DNA of 64,000 nucleotides, from NCBI RefSeq assembly GCF_000717595.1, contig NZ_JNZO01000050.1, forward strand, positions 7,603 through 71,602. The letters are read 5' to 3'. Shown piece after piece: positions 42,275-49,970 of this stretch. Positions within the stretch are counted from its first letter, which is position 1. Each line of letters starts with the position of its first letter. The position numbers and the translations under genes are program-made. The notes beneath the pieces were generated by a model. It was not told the DNA's origin. It searched no databases and saw only the letters and a list, made by a program, of their open reading frames with translations. Origin of the DNA: Streptomyces flavochromogenes. GTDB lineage: Bacteria > Actinomycetota > Actinomycetes > Streptomycetales > Streptomycetaceae.

Positions 42275-42792
42275 GCGACGAGGAGTTCGACGGCGAGGTT
42301 ATCGCTCTCTTCGCCCTGCACGGTGATTCCATGCACCGCAGACTGTTGACATCCGGGGTCCCGGCGGACGAGGCCGAGACGATCTTGCAGGACGCGTTCC
42401 TCGCTGTCCGGCGCCAGTGGGCGCGGATTCGTGACGAGCACCCCGAGGCCTACGCGCGCAAGGTCACCTGGTACCTGCGTCAGGCCTACTGGAAGACGGT
42501 CTACCAGGACAGGGAACTGGCCCAGAAGTTGGCGCGCGAGTACGAGGAGGCGAGAGTGTCGGCCGACGAGGAGGTGATCGCCTCCATCGTTGTCCACGAG
42601 GCACTGCAGATGCTGCCCGAACGTCAAGCCTCCGTCGTCAAGCTCCGCCACCTGCACCAGTTGAGCGTCGCAGAGGTCAGCACGACCCTGGGCATCGCGG
42701 AAGGCACCGTCAAGCGCCACTGCCACGACGGACTGAGGGCGCTACGACGAGCGCTCGAGCAAGAGCCCGACGGGCGAGGAGGTGACCAGTGA
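42271..42792 (+). CDS. ECF-type RNA polymerase sigma factor
   Basis: 173 residues. Region 2 is the N-terminal half: ALFALHGDSMHRRLLTSGVP, ADEAETILQDAFLAVRRQWA and RKVTWYLRQAYWKTVYQDRE. Region 4 is IVVHEALQMLPERQASVVKL, RHLHQLSVAEVSTTLGIAEG, TVKRHCHDGLRALRRAL. Both domains are complete and a short linker joins them. GTG start coupled to the upstream gene and stop coupled to the downstream membrane protein. The usual ECF arrangement puts an anti-sigma factor in the same operon, so the membrane protein downstream is a candidate. Confidence 0.92.
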   Translation: MSDEEFDGEVIALFALHGDSMHRRLLTSGVPADEAETILQDAFLAVRRQWARIRDEHPEAYARKVTWYLRQAYWKTVYQDRELAQKLAREYEEARVSADEEVIASIVVHEALQMLPERQASVVKLRHLHQLSVAEVSTTLGIAEGTVKRHCHDGLRALRRALEQEPDGRGGDQ

Positions 42793-43673
42793 CCATGGAC
42801 GAAGCACAGGAGCGGAACACCGCCGGCGCCGAAAAGCTGGAGCGGGAGAGGATCCGGCGCTTCGGGCTCGCCCTGGACAAGCTCGCCCTCGACCCCGACG
42901 AGGCAGGACGCATCGACGCACTGAACGCCGCGACGCTGGAGCGGGAGAGGATCCGGCGCTTCGGGCTCGCCCTGGACAAGCTCGCCATCGACCCCGACGA
43001 AACAGCACGCATCGACAGGCTGAACGCCGCGGTGCACGACGCTGGGCTCCTCGCTCGTCCGGCCCTCGATGACGACCTCGGCGAGCCGGGTCCTGAAGAG
43101 CGTGAGAGGCTCACCGACGACACCAGCGGGGCGTCCTACACCGCGCCTCCGAGTTCCCCCGAGGAGCGCCTCACCCCCGAGATGGTGGCGCTGAGGAAAG
43201 AAGAGCTGAGGCACTACGAGCGGCGTGAGATGTGGGCCCGGGAGGACGAGAGGGAGCGCACACGCCAGGGTTTCCAGGACCAGGCAGAGCATCGGGAAAC
43301 GGAACTGGAGCTCCGTCGGTTGCAGTTGGCCGAGGTCGCCGTCCACAGATCGATCGAAGCCGGGGGTGTCACGCCGATCAGTCTGCGGCTGGGCAACTCC
43401 GTCTCCGTAGACATCCCCTCCCCTCAGGTGGCAGCTGAGCCCCCGCACTCTCGGCGGCTCACCTGGATCGGCAACGAGACCGTCGCGCTCATCGTGATCA
43501 TCCTCAACACCCTGCTGGTACTGGCGGGAATGCTGACCGGATCCCCCCTCACGCTGGCGCTGGTGGCGAGCTTCATCCTCAACGGAACCGTGCTCACCCT
43601 CATGGGCGTCGTGCGCTCCCTGTGGAAGACCCGCCGGTCGCGCCTGCGGGACGCCGAACGAGCTGAACCGTAA
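42789..43673 (+). CDS. Membrane protein with tandem 33-residue repeats, possible anti-sigma factor
   Basis: 294 residues from the GTG at 42789 overlapping the sigma-factor stop. Two 33-residue repeats (42837-42935, 42936-43034) begin LERERIRRFGLALDKLALDP and LERERIRRFGLALDKLAIDP, and are nearly identical in DNA over their first half. Then a long charged helical region (EEELRHYERREMWAREDERE-like, ETELELRRLQLAEVAVHRSI), and two C-terminal helices (VALIVIILNTLLVLAGMLTG, LALVASFILNGTVLTLMGVV). No zinc-binding HxxxCxxC anti-sigma motif is present. If it sequesters the sigma factor it does so by another fold. Confidence 0.78.
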   Translation: MTMDEAQERNTAGAEKLERERIRRFGLALDKLALDPDEAGRIDALNAATLERERIRRFGLALDKLAIDPDETARIDRLNAAVHDAGLLARPALDDDLGEPGPEERERLTDDTSGASYTAPPSSPEERLTPEMVALRKEELRHYERREMWAREDERERTRQGFQDQAEHRETELELRRLQLAEVAVHRSIEAGGVTPISLRLGNSVSVDIPSPQVAAEPPHSRRLTWIGNETVALIVIILNTLLVLAGMLTGSPLTLALVASFILNGTVLTLMGVVRSLWKTRRSRLRDAERAEP

Positions 43674-43745
43674 GGGATACGGGGACGCGACACATCAGAG
43701 TCTCCATTGATGCGTGCGTAAGAGATTTATGGCGTTCATGCCAGA

Positions 43746-43781
43746 CACCGGGGTCCGCTAATCGATTAGCGGACCCCGGTG
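43746..43781. terminator. 36-bp perfect palindrome
   Basis: The sequence from 43746 to 43781 equals its own reverse complement: CACCGGGGTCCGCTAATC (18 nt) and its exact inverse. It begins 73 nt after the sigma operon. It could serve as a bidirectional terminator for the operon. A palindrome with no loop could also be a dimer-binding site. Confidence 0.7.
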
Positions 43782-43847
43782 GTGCCCGGGCTGGCACTGT
43801 TGCGCGTGTCCCTCACGTCTCTCGGCCTGGCCCAGAGTGCCAGCGGA

Positions 43848-43906
43848 TATGGGCGCGGGCTGGTCACGATCGGGAGCCTTCGGACCGCGTCAGCACGCAG
43901 AAGCCA
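43848..43906 (+). repeat. Direct repeat, right copy (partner at 41825-41883)
   Basis: Starts TATGGGCGCGGGCTGGTCAC and matches the left copy at about 50 of 59 bases. It directly precedes the second tpg remnant. Confidence 0.6.
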
Positions 43907-43919
43907 CGGCCGCGATACG

Positions 43920-44385
43920 CGCCGCGCGCTCCTGCAGGAGAAGCTTGGCGTTCGCCTGGGACTCTGCGCGATCCCGTCCGGCGCTCAGGTTCGCTATCTC
44001 GTTAAGCAGCATCAGGGCAGCACTCGTGACGTCGCGCAGCTGCTGCTCGGTGTTTCTCAGCGCACTGTGGAGCGGTATGTGCGTGATCAGATCAGGAAGC
44101 CGCGGGCTGAGCTTGCGGAGAGGATGGGTGCTGAGGTTCGGCGGCGGTGGCAGCCGCAGGTGAGGGCCAGGGCGCGCAGGGCTGCGGCGACGTCGGCGGG
44201 TCTGATGGTGGACGTCCGTGCCCGGTTCGGGTTCACCGCGGCGCCAGCAAGGGGCCACCGACCGCGAACTTCAGCAGGCCACCGCCGACGCCCTGAGCGA
44301 GGTGTACTTCCGTGACGGCGGCCGCCGCGCCGCTGACCTCCTGGTCGAGCTGACCGACATCGAACAGATCCAGTTCGAGCTGTAG
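43920..44385 (+). pseudogene. tpg: tpg-like telomere terminal protein, internally deleted
   Basis: One frame reads SGAQVRYLVKQHQGSTRDVA, LGVSQRTVERYVRDQIRKPR, AELAERMGAEVRRRWQPQVR, ARARRAAATSAGLMVDVRAR and FGFTAAPA. It then breaks near 44243, and another frame continues ATDRELQQATADALSEVYFR and DLLVELTDIEQIQFEL to the TAG at 44383. The N-terminal HTH (SQRTVERYV) and the C-terminal VELTDIExIQxEL end are Tpg signatures. About 35 residues in the middle (the GTTDDAR to AREAGAT part) are missing. No tap gene is adjacent. Confidence 0.72.
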
Positions 44386-44918
44386 GTCCGGTGGCGCTGG
44401 TTCGAGCCGGGCACGATGTGACTGATTCTCGAGATGGGCATCAGCCGGCCTTGCCCAGGCCGGGCCCGCCGCGCCCCGGCGGGGCGTTAGGGTCGTAGGC
44501 AGTCCGCGCCGACATGGGTGCGCGGGTCAGGACCGGTGCCCAGCGCGCTCTGGGGCAGTACGACCGGACCGTCTTCGGCCCCGGCACTCCGGCAACGGAG
44601 CGCTGGGGCCGCGCCGTGTGCTGGGGCCACGGCATGCGCCATCGAGCGGTCCGGCGATTGATGGCGCAGAGCGTTGCAGGGTCCGGTCACGCCAGTGTCG
44701 TGCGAGTTGCCCGAGAGCGTGCAGCAGATCGGCATGCCGGTGACCGCGGCGGGGGATCCGCCACAGCATCCCGGAGAAGACCGACAGCCAGGCCGTCCGC
44801 CTGGGGGTGTCGTGCCGGTCAGACGGGATGCGATGTGAGGGCGCGATCCCTCTGACCTCGCCATATCGTTGCCCTGAGCTATTGCAGGGAGTGATCGCTT
44901 CGGGAATGATTCCCCGCC
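44386..44918. other. No supported gene
   Basis: No frame shows convincing text. Frames on both strands are Arg/Pro/Ala-rich. The 5' signals for the gene at 44919 should lie at the right end. Confidence 0.45.
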
Positions 44919-46031
44919 GTGACCATCTCCGGCGCCGTTGCACTCGGCGTGCTCCTCATCGTGCTCTATCGCGTCGTCAGCACCCCTCGCCACGTCGACG
45001 GCAGGGCCGCAGACCACTTTGTCGCGTCCTCCTACGGCCTCCCGCCCCGTGAGCAGCTCGACTCTCGGCGCCCCGGGCCGCCCCCGCCGGTGTACCGGAC
45101 GAAGGAACGGCAGGCCGTGGCCGACGCAGCATGGGAAGGGGACTGGGAGACCGCCGAGCGGTACGTCAGTGCGGCGGGGGAGGATTGGGACGAACGCTGG
45201 GCCCGCCTGGAACTGCTGCAGCACGTCGCCCGGGAGGACGACGCCTGGCTTGAAGCCTGGCACGCTGCCGAGCCTGGAAACTGCGACGCGGCAACCCTCC
45301 GCGCGAGCCTGATGGTCCACCGTGCCTGGGAAGTCCGGGGCAGCGGGTACGCCCACGAGGTCCTGTCCTCGGACATGGACCGCTTCCGCGCGATGCTCCC
45401 CGCCGCCATCGAGGAGGCACAGCGGGCCGCGCTGCTCGACCCAGCGAACCCAGGCCCCTGGGTCGTCATGATCACGGCAGCGCGTGGAGCCAAGTACAGG
45501 CGGGCGCGTTTCAAGCCGCTCTGGGAGGGACTCGTCGCCCGCGCGCCCCACCACTACGAGGGGCACTGGCAGGCCCTCCAGTACTGGTGCGCCAAGTGGT
45601 ACGGCAGTGACCGGCGGATGATGCGCTTCGCCCGCCAGACGGTCCGAAAGGCCCCGCCCGGCAGCCCACTCGCCGGGATCTACCTGCACGCACTCAACGA
45701 GCTCACCGAACGCCACCTCGTCGTTGCGATGCCCTTCACGCCGCTGACGAGGAAGACACTGAAGCAGGTCGCCGCGTCCTTCGAACAGGTCCCGCCCGAC
45801 GACGAGCGCCTGCCGGCCCTGCGCCACCTGCTCGCGCACTACATGCTTCAGTCGATGCTCTACACGGCCGCCCTGGAGCAGTTCCGTCTGATCGGGCCGT
45901 GGTGCGGAGCCCAGCCCTGGTTCAAGTACGAGCACGCGGCCATCGCCTTCGAGATAGCCCGCGCCACGGCCGTGAAGCGCTCCCGAACCCGCCCCGTCTC
46001 CAACCCGCCGGTATACGGAATGAGCCGCTAG
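44919..46031 (+). CDS. Membrane-anchored helical-repeat protein (DUF4034-like)
   Basis: 370 residues. One N-terminal helix (GAVALGVLLIVLYRVV) anchors a long alpha-helical domain: VADAAWEGDWETAERYVSAA, RWARLELLQHVAREDDAWLE, RASLMVHRAWEVRGSGYAHE, IEEAQRAALLDPANPGPWVV and HYEGHWQALQYWCAKWYGSD. TPR-like repeats with conserved Trp residues of the HxxxWxAxQxWxxKWxGS type resemble DUF4034 proteins. GTG start at 44919. Function unknown. Confidence 0.75.
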   Translation: MTISGAVALGVLLIVLYRVVSTPRHVDGRAADHFVASSYGLPPREQLDSRRPGPPPPVYRTKERQAVADAAWEGDWETAERYVSAAGEDWDERWARLELLQHVAREDDAWLEAWHAAEPGNCDAATLRASLMVHRAWEVRGSGYAHEVLSSDMDRFRAMLPAAIEEAQRAALLDPANPGPWVVMITAARGAKYRRARFKPLWEGLVARAPHHYEGHWQALQYWCAKWYGSDRRMMRFARQTVRKAPPGSPLAGIYLHALNELTERHLVVAMPFTPLTRKTLKQVAASFEQVPPDDERLPALRHLLAHYMLQSMLYTAALEQFRLIGPWCGAQPWFKYEHAAIAFEIARATAVKRSRTRPVSNPPVYGMSR

Positions 46032-46495
46032 AACTGCCCCATTGCCCGTGACGGACGAGCCTGACGAAAGTCAGCCTTTTGAGCGGCTGTGGGTGCTGAG
46101 GCGTCGTAGAGCTGGGAGAGACCTGCGGGGGCGACGATTCGGGGAGGCGGCGGGGGTGCCGGCGGTGAGCAGGACGACGCTGAAGAGCAGGTCGGCGACG
46201 AACGCGATGAGGTGGGTCCGCTTGCGGGGGGTGTGCGGCGGGATCACCGCGGACCGCGATTGAGCTCTGTCGTGCCGCTGGCGGCAGCTCGTTCGGCGGT
46301 CGCAAGGGGTCTGGCCGCCGACGACGCGCTCGCCTCTGTCGACGGCCTGGCAGGAGCGTTCGGCGAGGCAGTCGGGAGAACGCCGAGGTGCTTCGTACCG
46401 GTGGTACGCCTGTGGGCCGACCACATCGATTCAGGCCGGATCCTGGTCGGTCCTCGCCTTGTCCGATCGCGCGGTCCGCCCCGGGGCGTTGTCGG
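46032..46495. other. No supported gene
   Basis: A minus-strand frame contains HLIAFVADLLFSVVLLTAGT, a plausible hydrophobic helix, but the flanking text is basic and low-complexity. Nothing else recognised. Confidence 0.4.
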
Positions 46496-48232
46496 TCAGA
46501 AGACGAGGTTGTACGTCCCCCAGCCGGTGCCGATTTTGGCGCGGCCTACGAACGGTGTGGTCGTCTTGCCTGTGCCCTGGTACAGCCACAGGATGCCGGT
46601 GGTGTCGCGGGCGACGGCGTCTGCGTTGCCGTCGTCGGTGAGGTCTCCGGCGACGACGAGTTGGTTGTAGGCGTTCCAGCCCGCACCGATTCTGGTGCGA
46701 GTCGTGTACAGGGACGTTCCACTCTCCGAACCCTGGTAGAGCCACAGGATCCCGGCCCTGTCCCGGGCCAGCAGGTCGGATCGGCCGTCACCGGTCAGGT
46801 CGGCCCCGCCCGAGAGCTGGTTGTAGCCACCCCAGCCACCGCCGACCTTCACCCGGTCCTTGAACCGCGCCCCGGTGAAACTGCCCGTGCCCTTGTACAG
46901 CCACAGCGCTCCGGTCTTGTCCCGGGCCAGGAGGTCCATGCTTCCGTTGCGGTCGAGGTCTCCGGCGCCGGTGATCCGGTCGTAGATGTTCCAGCCGGCG
47001 CCGGCCTTGACGCGGGGCGCGAAATCGCCGCCGCTGTTGCCGGTCTGGCGATGGTAGTACCAGAGGGTGCCGCCCGTGTCACGGGCGACGAGGTCGCCGA
47101 GACCGCGGGTGGCGGCAGACGGGGCGACCACGTTCCGGAAGTAGGGGCCTTGTCTGTAGGGGGAGAGGGAGGTGACGGCGGTGTAGGCCTGCCAGCCGGG
47201 GCCGGTCCCGGTGCGCTCGTGCAGGGGCGCGGTGGCGCGGCGGGTGCCGCCGTACTCCCAGAGCGTGCCGGTGGTGTCGCGGGCGTGCAGGCCGTGCCAG
47301 GGCAGGATGGTGCGGCCTTGGACTGCAAACGGCCGGCTGCTCTGCTTGACGTCTGATTCGTCCCAGACACCCAGGTCGTAGATGTCGTAGCGGGTGTGCG
47401 CCTGCAAGCTCTGGGCGTACTGGCCCGGATCGCCGGCCAGGTCGTAGCCGATGACATGGTCTCCGGCCTCGAGGTCGCAGGCCAGGTTGGGAACGCTGCC
47501 GGGCAGGGTCGCGTGGCGGATTTCGCAGGTTGCGCCGGAGTCGGTGGTGACACGGCCTATCCGGATGGGCGGCGCGTTTCGCGTGAGCTGCCCCTGGGCG
47601 TGGTCGAAGCGGAGGGTCAGCTGTCCGGCGTCGTTGGCGTGGACGCGTAGTTGCTGGTGGGCGGTGCCTCCGTCGGGGACGGATTCGGCGTGGAAGCCGC
47701 CCGTGTTCAGCAGCGCGTGAGCGCGGGACGTGACGGTGACCTGTCCCGTGCCGTGCCGGCCGTCGGCCGGGCGCGCACCGGCGGTGCGGGCCGCCTCCAC
47801 GGCAGCCTTCAGGTCGCCGCCGGCCGAGAGGTGGGCGAAGCCCCAGTAAAGGGTCGCGTCGCTCGCGTCGGCGGGGACGAGGGCGTCGGGTTGCTGATAC
47901 GGCGCGCCGTCGCAGACGAAGACGCCGATGTATCCGGCGGGCTGCTCGCACTCGTTGCCGCGGGCGCGGTATCCCTGGGGGAAGCCTGCGCCGTCGCCGG
48001 CAGGGTCGGTCATCGGCTTCGTGCCGACGGCGATGACCACCCTGCCGGAGACGGGCCCGGATTGGACGACGGGGAAGAAGCGGGGTGCCGAACCCGGCGC
48101 TGCGACGACGTCGTACCCCGCCAGCCGCAGTTCGCCTGCGGCGGTTGCGGAATACGGGGCGAGAAGCGTCGCGGCGGTGAACAGGCCGGCGGCCGCGCTG
48201 AGCGCGGCGGCGCGACGGGTGATGTCTCTCAT
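46496..48232 (-). CDS. Secreted FG-GAP/VCBS repeat protein
   Basis: 578 residues from the ATG at 48232 (AAGGA upstream). Signal peptide MRDITRRAAALSAAAGLFTA, cleavage near YSATAA. The N-terminal half is a beta-rich domain with cysteines (GNECEQPAGYIGVFVCDGAP, GATCEIRHATLPG). The C-terminal half carries FG-GAP-type blades: ITGAGDLDRNGSMDLLARDK, SGGADLTGDGRSDLLARDRA, VVAGDLTDDGNADAVARDTT, each followed by GxLWLYQGT and a GAGWxxYN motif. The D-x-D-x-x-D loops bind calcium in this family. Exported seven-bladed propeller, likely adhesin or receptor-like. Confidence 0.88.
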   Translation of the reverse strand: MRDITRRAAALSAAAGLFTAATLLAPYSATAAGELRLAGYDVVAAPGSAPRFFPVVQSGPVSGRVVIAVGTKPMTDPAGDGAGFPQGYRARGNECEQPAGYIGVFVCDGAPYQQPDALVPADASDATLYWGFAHLSAGGDLKAAVEAARTAGARPADGRHGTGQVTVTSRAHALLNTGGFHAESVPDGGTAHQQLRVHANDAGQLTLRFDHAQGQLTRNAPPIRIGRVTTDSGATCEIRHATLPGSVPNLACDLEAGDHVIGYDLAGDPGQYAQSLQAHTRYDIYDLGVWDESDVKQSSRPFAVQGRTILPWHGLHARDTTGTLWEYGGTRRATAPLHERTGTGPGWQAYTAVTSLSPYRQGPYFRNVVAPSAATRGLGDLVARDTGGTLWYYHRQTGNSGGDFAPRVKAGAGWNIYDRITGAGDLDRNGSMDLLARDKTGALWLYKGTGSFTGARFKDRVKVGGGWGGYNQLSGGADLTGDGRSDLLARDRAGILWLYQGSESGTSLYTTRTRIGAGWNAYNQLVVAGDLTDDGNADAVARDTTGILWLYQGTGKTTTPFVGRAKIGTGWGTYNLVF

Positions 48233-48418
48233 GAATCCTTCACAGGTGTGCGTGCGACGACGGGCCCGCGACGCTGCGGGGCTGCGGGGCAGTGCCGGGG
48301 TGACAGATGGCGGCCGGGTGTGCCGTGCAGCCCGAAGCTGGCAGGGCACGGCGCGCATCCCACACTCGTTGGTGACTGGCAGCGCTGCCCGACACTCGCG
48401 CAGCAGCGCCACCCGGTG

Positions 48419-49659
48419 TCAGGCGGTGTGGTCGAAGCCGTGCCCGACGTGGTGCAGGACGGCTTTCTGGCCGCTGGCGAAGGGGGCACGCCAGTCCCCT
48501 GTGGTCCGGTAGAGGTAGTCGGCGTGGAGGCCGAGACCGATGAGGTCGGGGCGGCCGTCCTTGGTGACGTCGCCTACGGCGATGATCTGGTGGTAGGCGT
48601 TCCAGCCCGCTCCGATCCTGGTGCGCGGAGCGAGGGTGCCGTCCCCCTTTCCGAGGTACAGCCAGAGAAAGCCGTTCTTGTCACGGGCGACCAGGTCACC
48701 GGCGGCGGCGCCGGCAATGTTTCCGACGGCACTCAGTTCGTTGTAGATACCCCAGCCGTTTCCGAGCTTCCTCCGGGGAGGGAGGGGCTTGGAGGCGTTG
48801 CCCGTGCCGGGGTACAGCCACAGGCCCCCGGCCTTGTCGGAGGCGACGATGTCGGGGCGGCCATCGTTCGTCAGGTCGCTGCCGGCTTTGATCTTGTCGT
48901 AAATCTGCCAGCCTGCGCCGACCCTGAGGCGGGTGGCGTAGTTGCCTCGGCCGTTGCCCTGGTAGAGCCACAGCACGCCGGACTTGTCGCGGGCGAGCAG
49001 ATCACCGACCGCCGTCCCGCCCAGGTTGCCGGTCGCTTCGATCGTGTCGTAGACCTGCCAGCCTCCGCCCACTTCCTGGCGGGTGATCAGGTTCAGTGAC
49101 TTGTCGAAGTAGGTGGTGTCGACCGCCACAGAACGCCCACGTGGTCACGCTGGAGCACATCGAGGGAGCCGTTGTCGTTGAAGTCGTGCGGCTGGGGCTT
49201 CCGGACGACTGTGAACGACCCGGAAGCAGTGAAGTCCAGAGGGGCGCCACTGGTCGACTCGGCTGTGATCGTCCAGGTGTAGTCGCCATTCGGGACGTCG
49301 CCGTTCACCGGGTCGAAGGCATCCCAGAACAGCCTGAACGTGCGCGGATGCCCCGCGCTACCGAGCCGGTGTGAGGTCGTGATGCCGGTCTGCTTGTGAC
49401 GCAGGACGACAGTCGCCCATCCGTCCTGGGTCAGCTCCCACTCCAGCGGCACGTAGTCCTTGCCTGTCAGCTCGATCACGGGCGGGACTGTGTGCCGGAC
49501 AAGCGAGACACCGTCCCCCACGAGAGCCGCCCCGGCCGTCGTCTCCGCAACGATGGAAGCTGCCCTGGCTGGGGCCTCCAGCGCGCCTGCTCCGGTGACC
49601 GTGAGGACGGTGGTCAGTGCAACGAGAAGCCTTCGTCGGGTGGAGTGAGCACGAGGCAC
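48419..49659 (-). pseudogene. Secreted FG-GAP repeat protein, frameshifted
   Basis: The first frame from the GTG at 49659 (GGGAG upstream) has a signal peptide (RRRLLVALTTVLTVTGAGAL) and an Ig-like domain (WELTQDGWATVVLRHKQTGI, FDPVNGDVPNGDYTWTITAE). It ends at NDNGSLDVLQRDHVGVLWR near 49130. One base out, the second frame continues DTTYFDKSLNLITRQEVGGG and three or four blades (AVGDLLARDKSGVLWLYQGN, SDLTNDGRPDIVASDKAGGL, GDVTKDGRPDLIGLGLHADY). Restoring one base gives about 412 residues. It is a paralogue of the neighbour at 46.5 kb. Confidence 0.82.
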
Positions 49660-49970
49660 GATCAGTTCTCCCTCAGGAGACACCAGGCGCACAGCGCGCC
49701 GCACCCGTTTGACGCACGAGCAGGAGAAAGGTTGTAGAGCGAGAGCTGCACCAACGCCTGGAAGTTCCGAGCTCGGGTCAGGCGATGAGGCTGATCGTTA
49801 GGGGCGGGGCGGATGGCGATGGTGCTTGCGGACGTTGACTGGAGGCAGGGCGGTTGTTGCCACCCTCCTGCATGATCGCCTGGACGTCCCGACAGCGATG
49901 GGGGCCGAGTCTAGGGCCGACCGTGGGGCAGGGTGTGCCGGTTGTGGTGGGTCCTGCCCCTGGCCTTGTG
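49660..49970. other. No supported gene
   Basis: Intergenic between two minus-strand secreted-protein genes. It should hold the promoter of the 48.4-49.7 kb gene and the terminator of the DNRLRE gene; no strong hairpin is evident. Confidence 0.4.

Noticed and set aside
43746..43781. Claiming a replicon telomere at the palindrome
   Set aside because: Real Streptomyces telomeres have several spaced palindromes at a DNA end; a single internal one is insufficient.
44487..45935. 482-codon minus-strand frame opposite the helical-repeat gene
   Set aside because: No recognisable motif; the plus-strand frame has coherent helical repeats and a membrane anchor.
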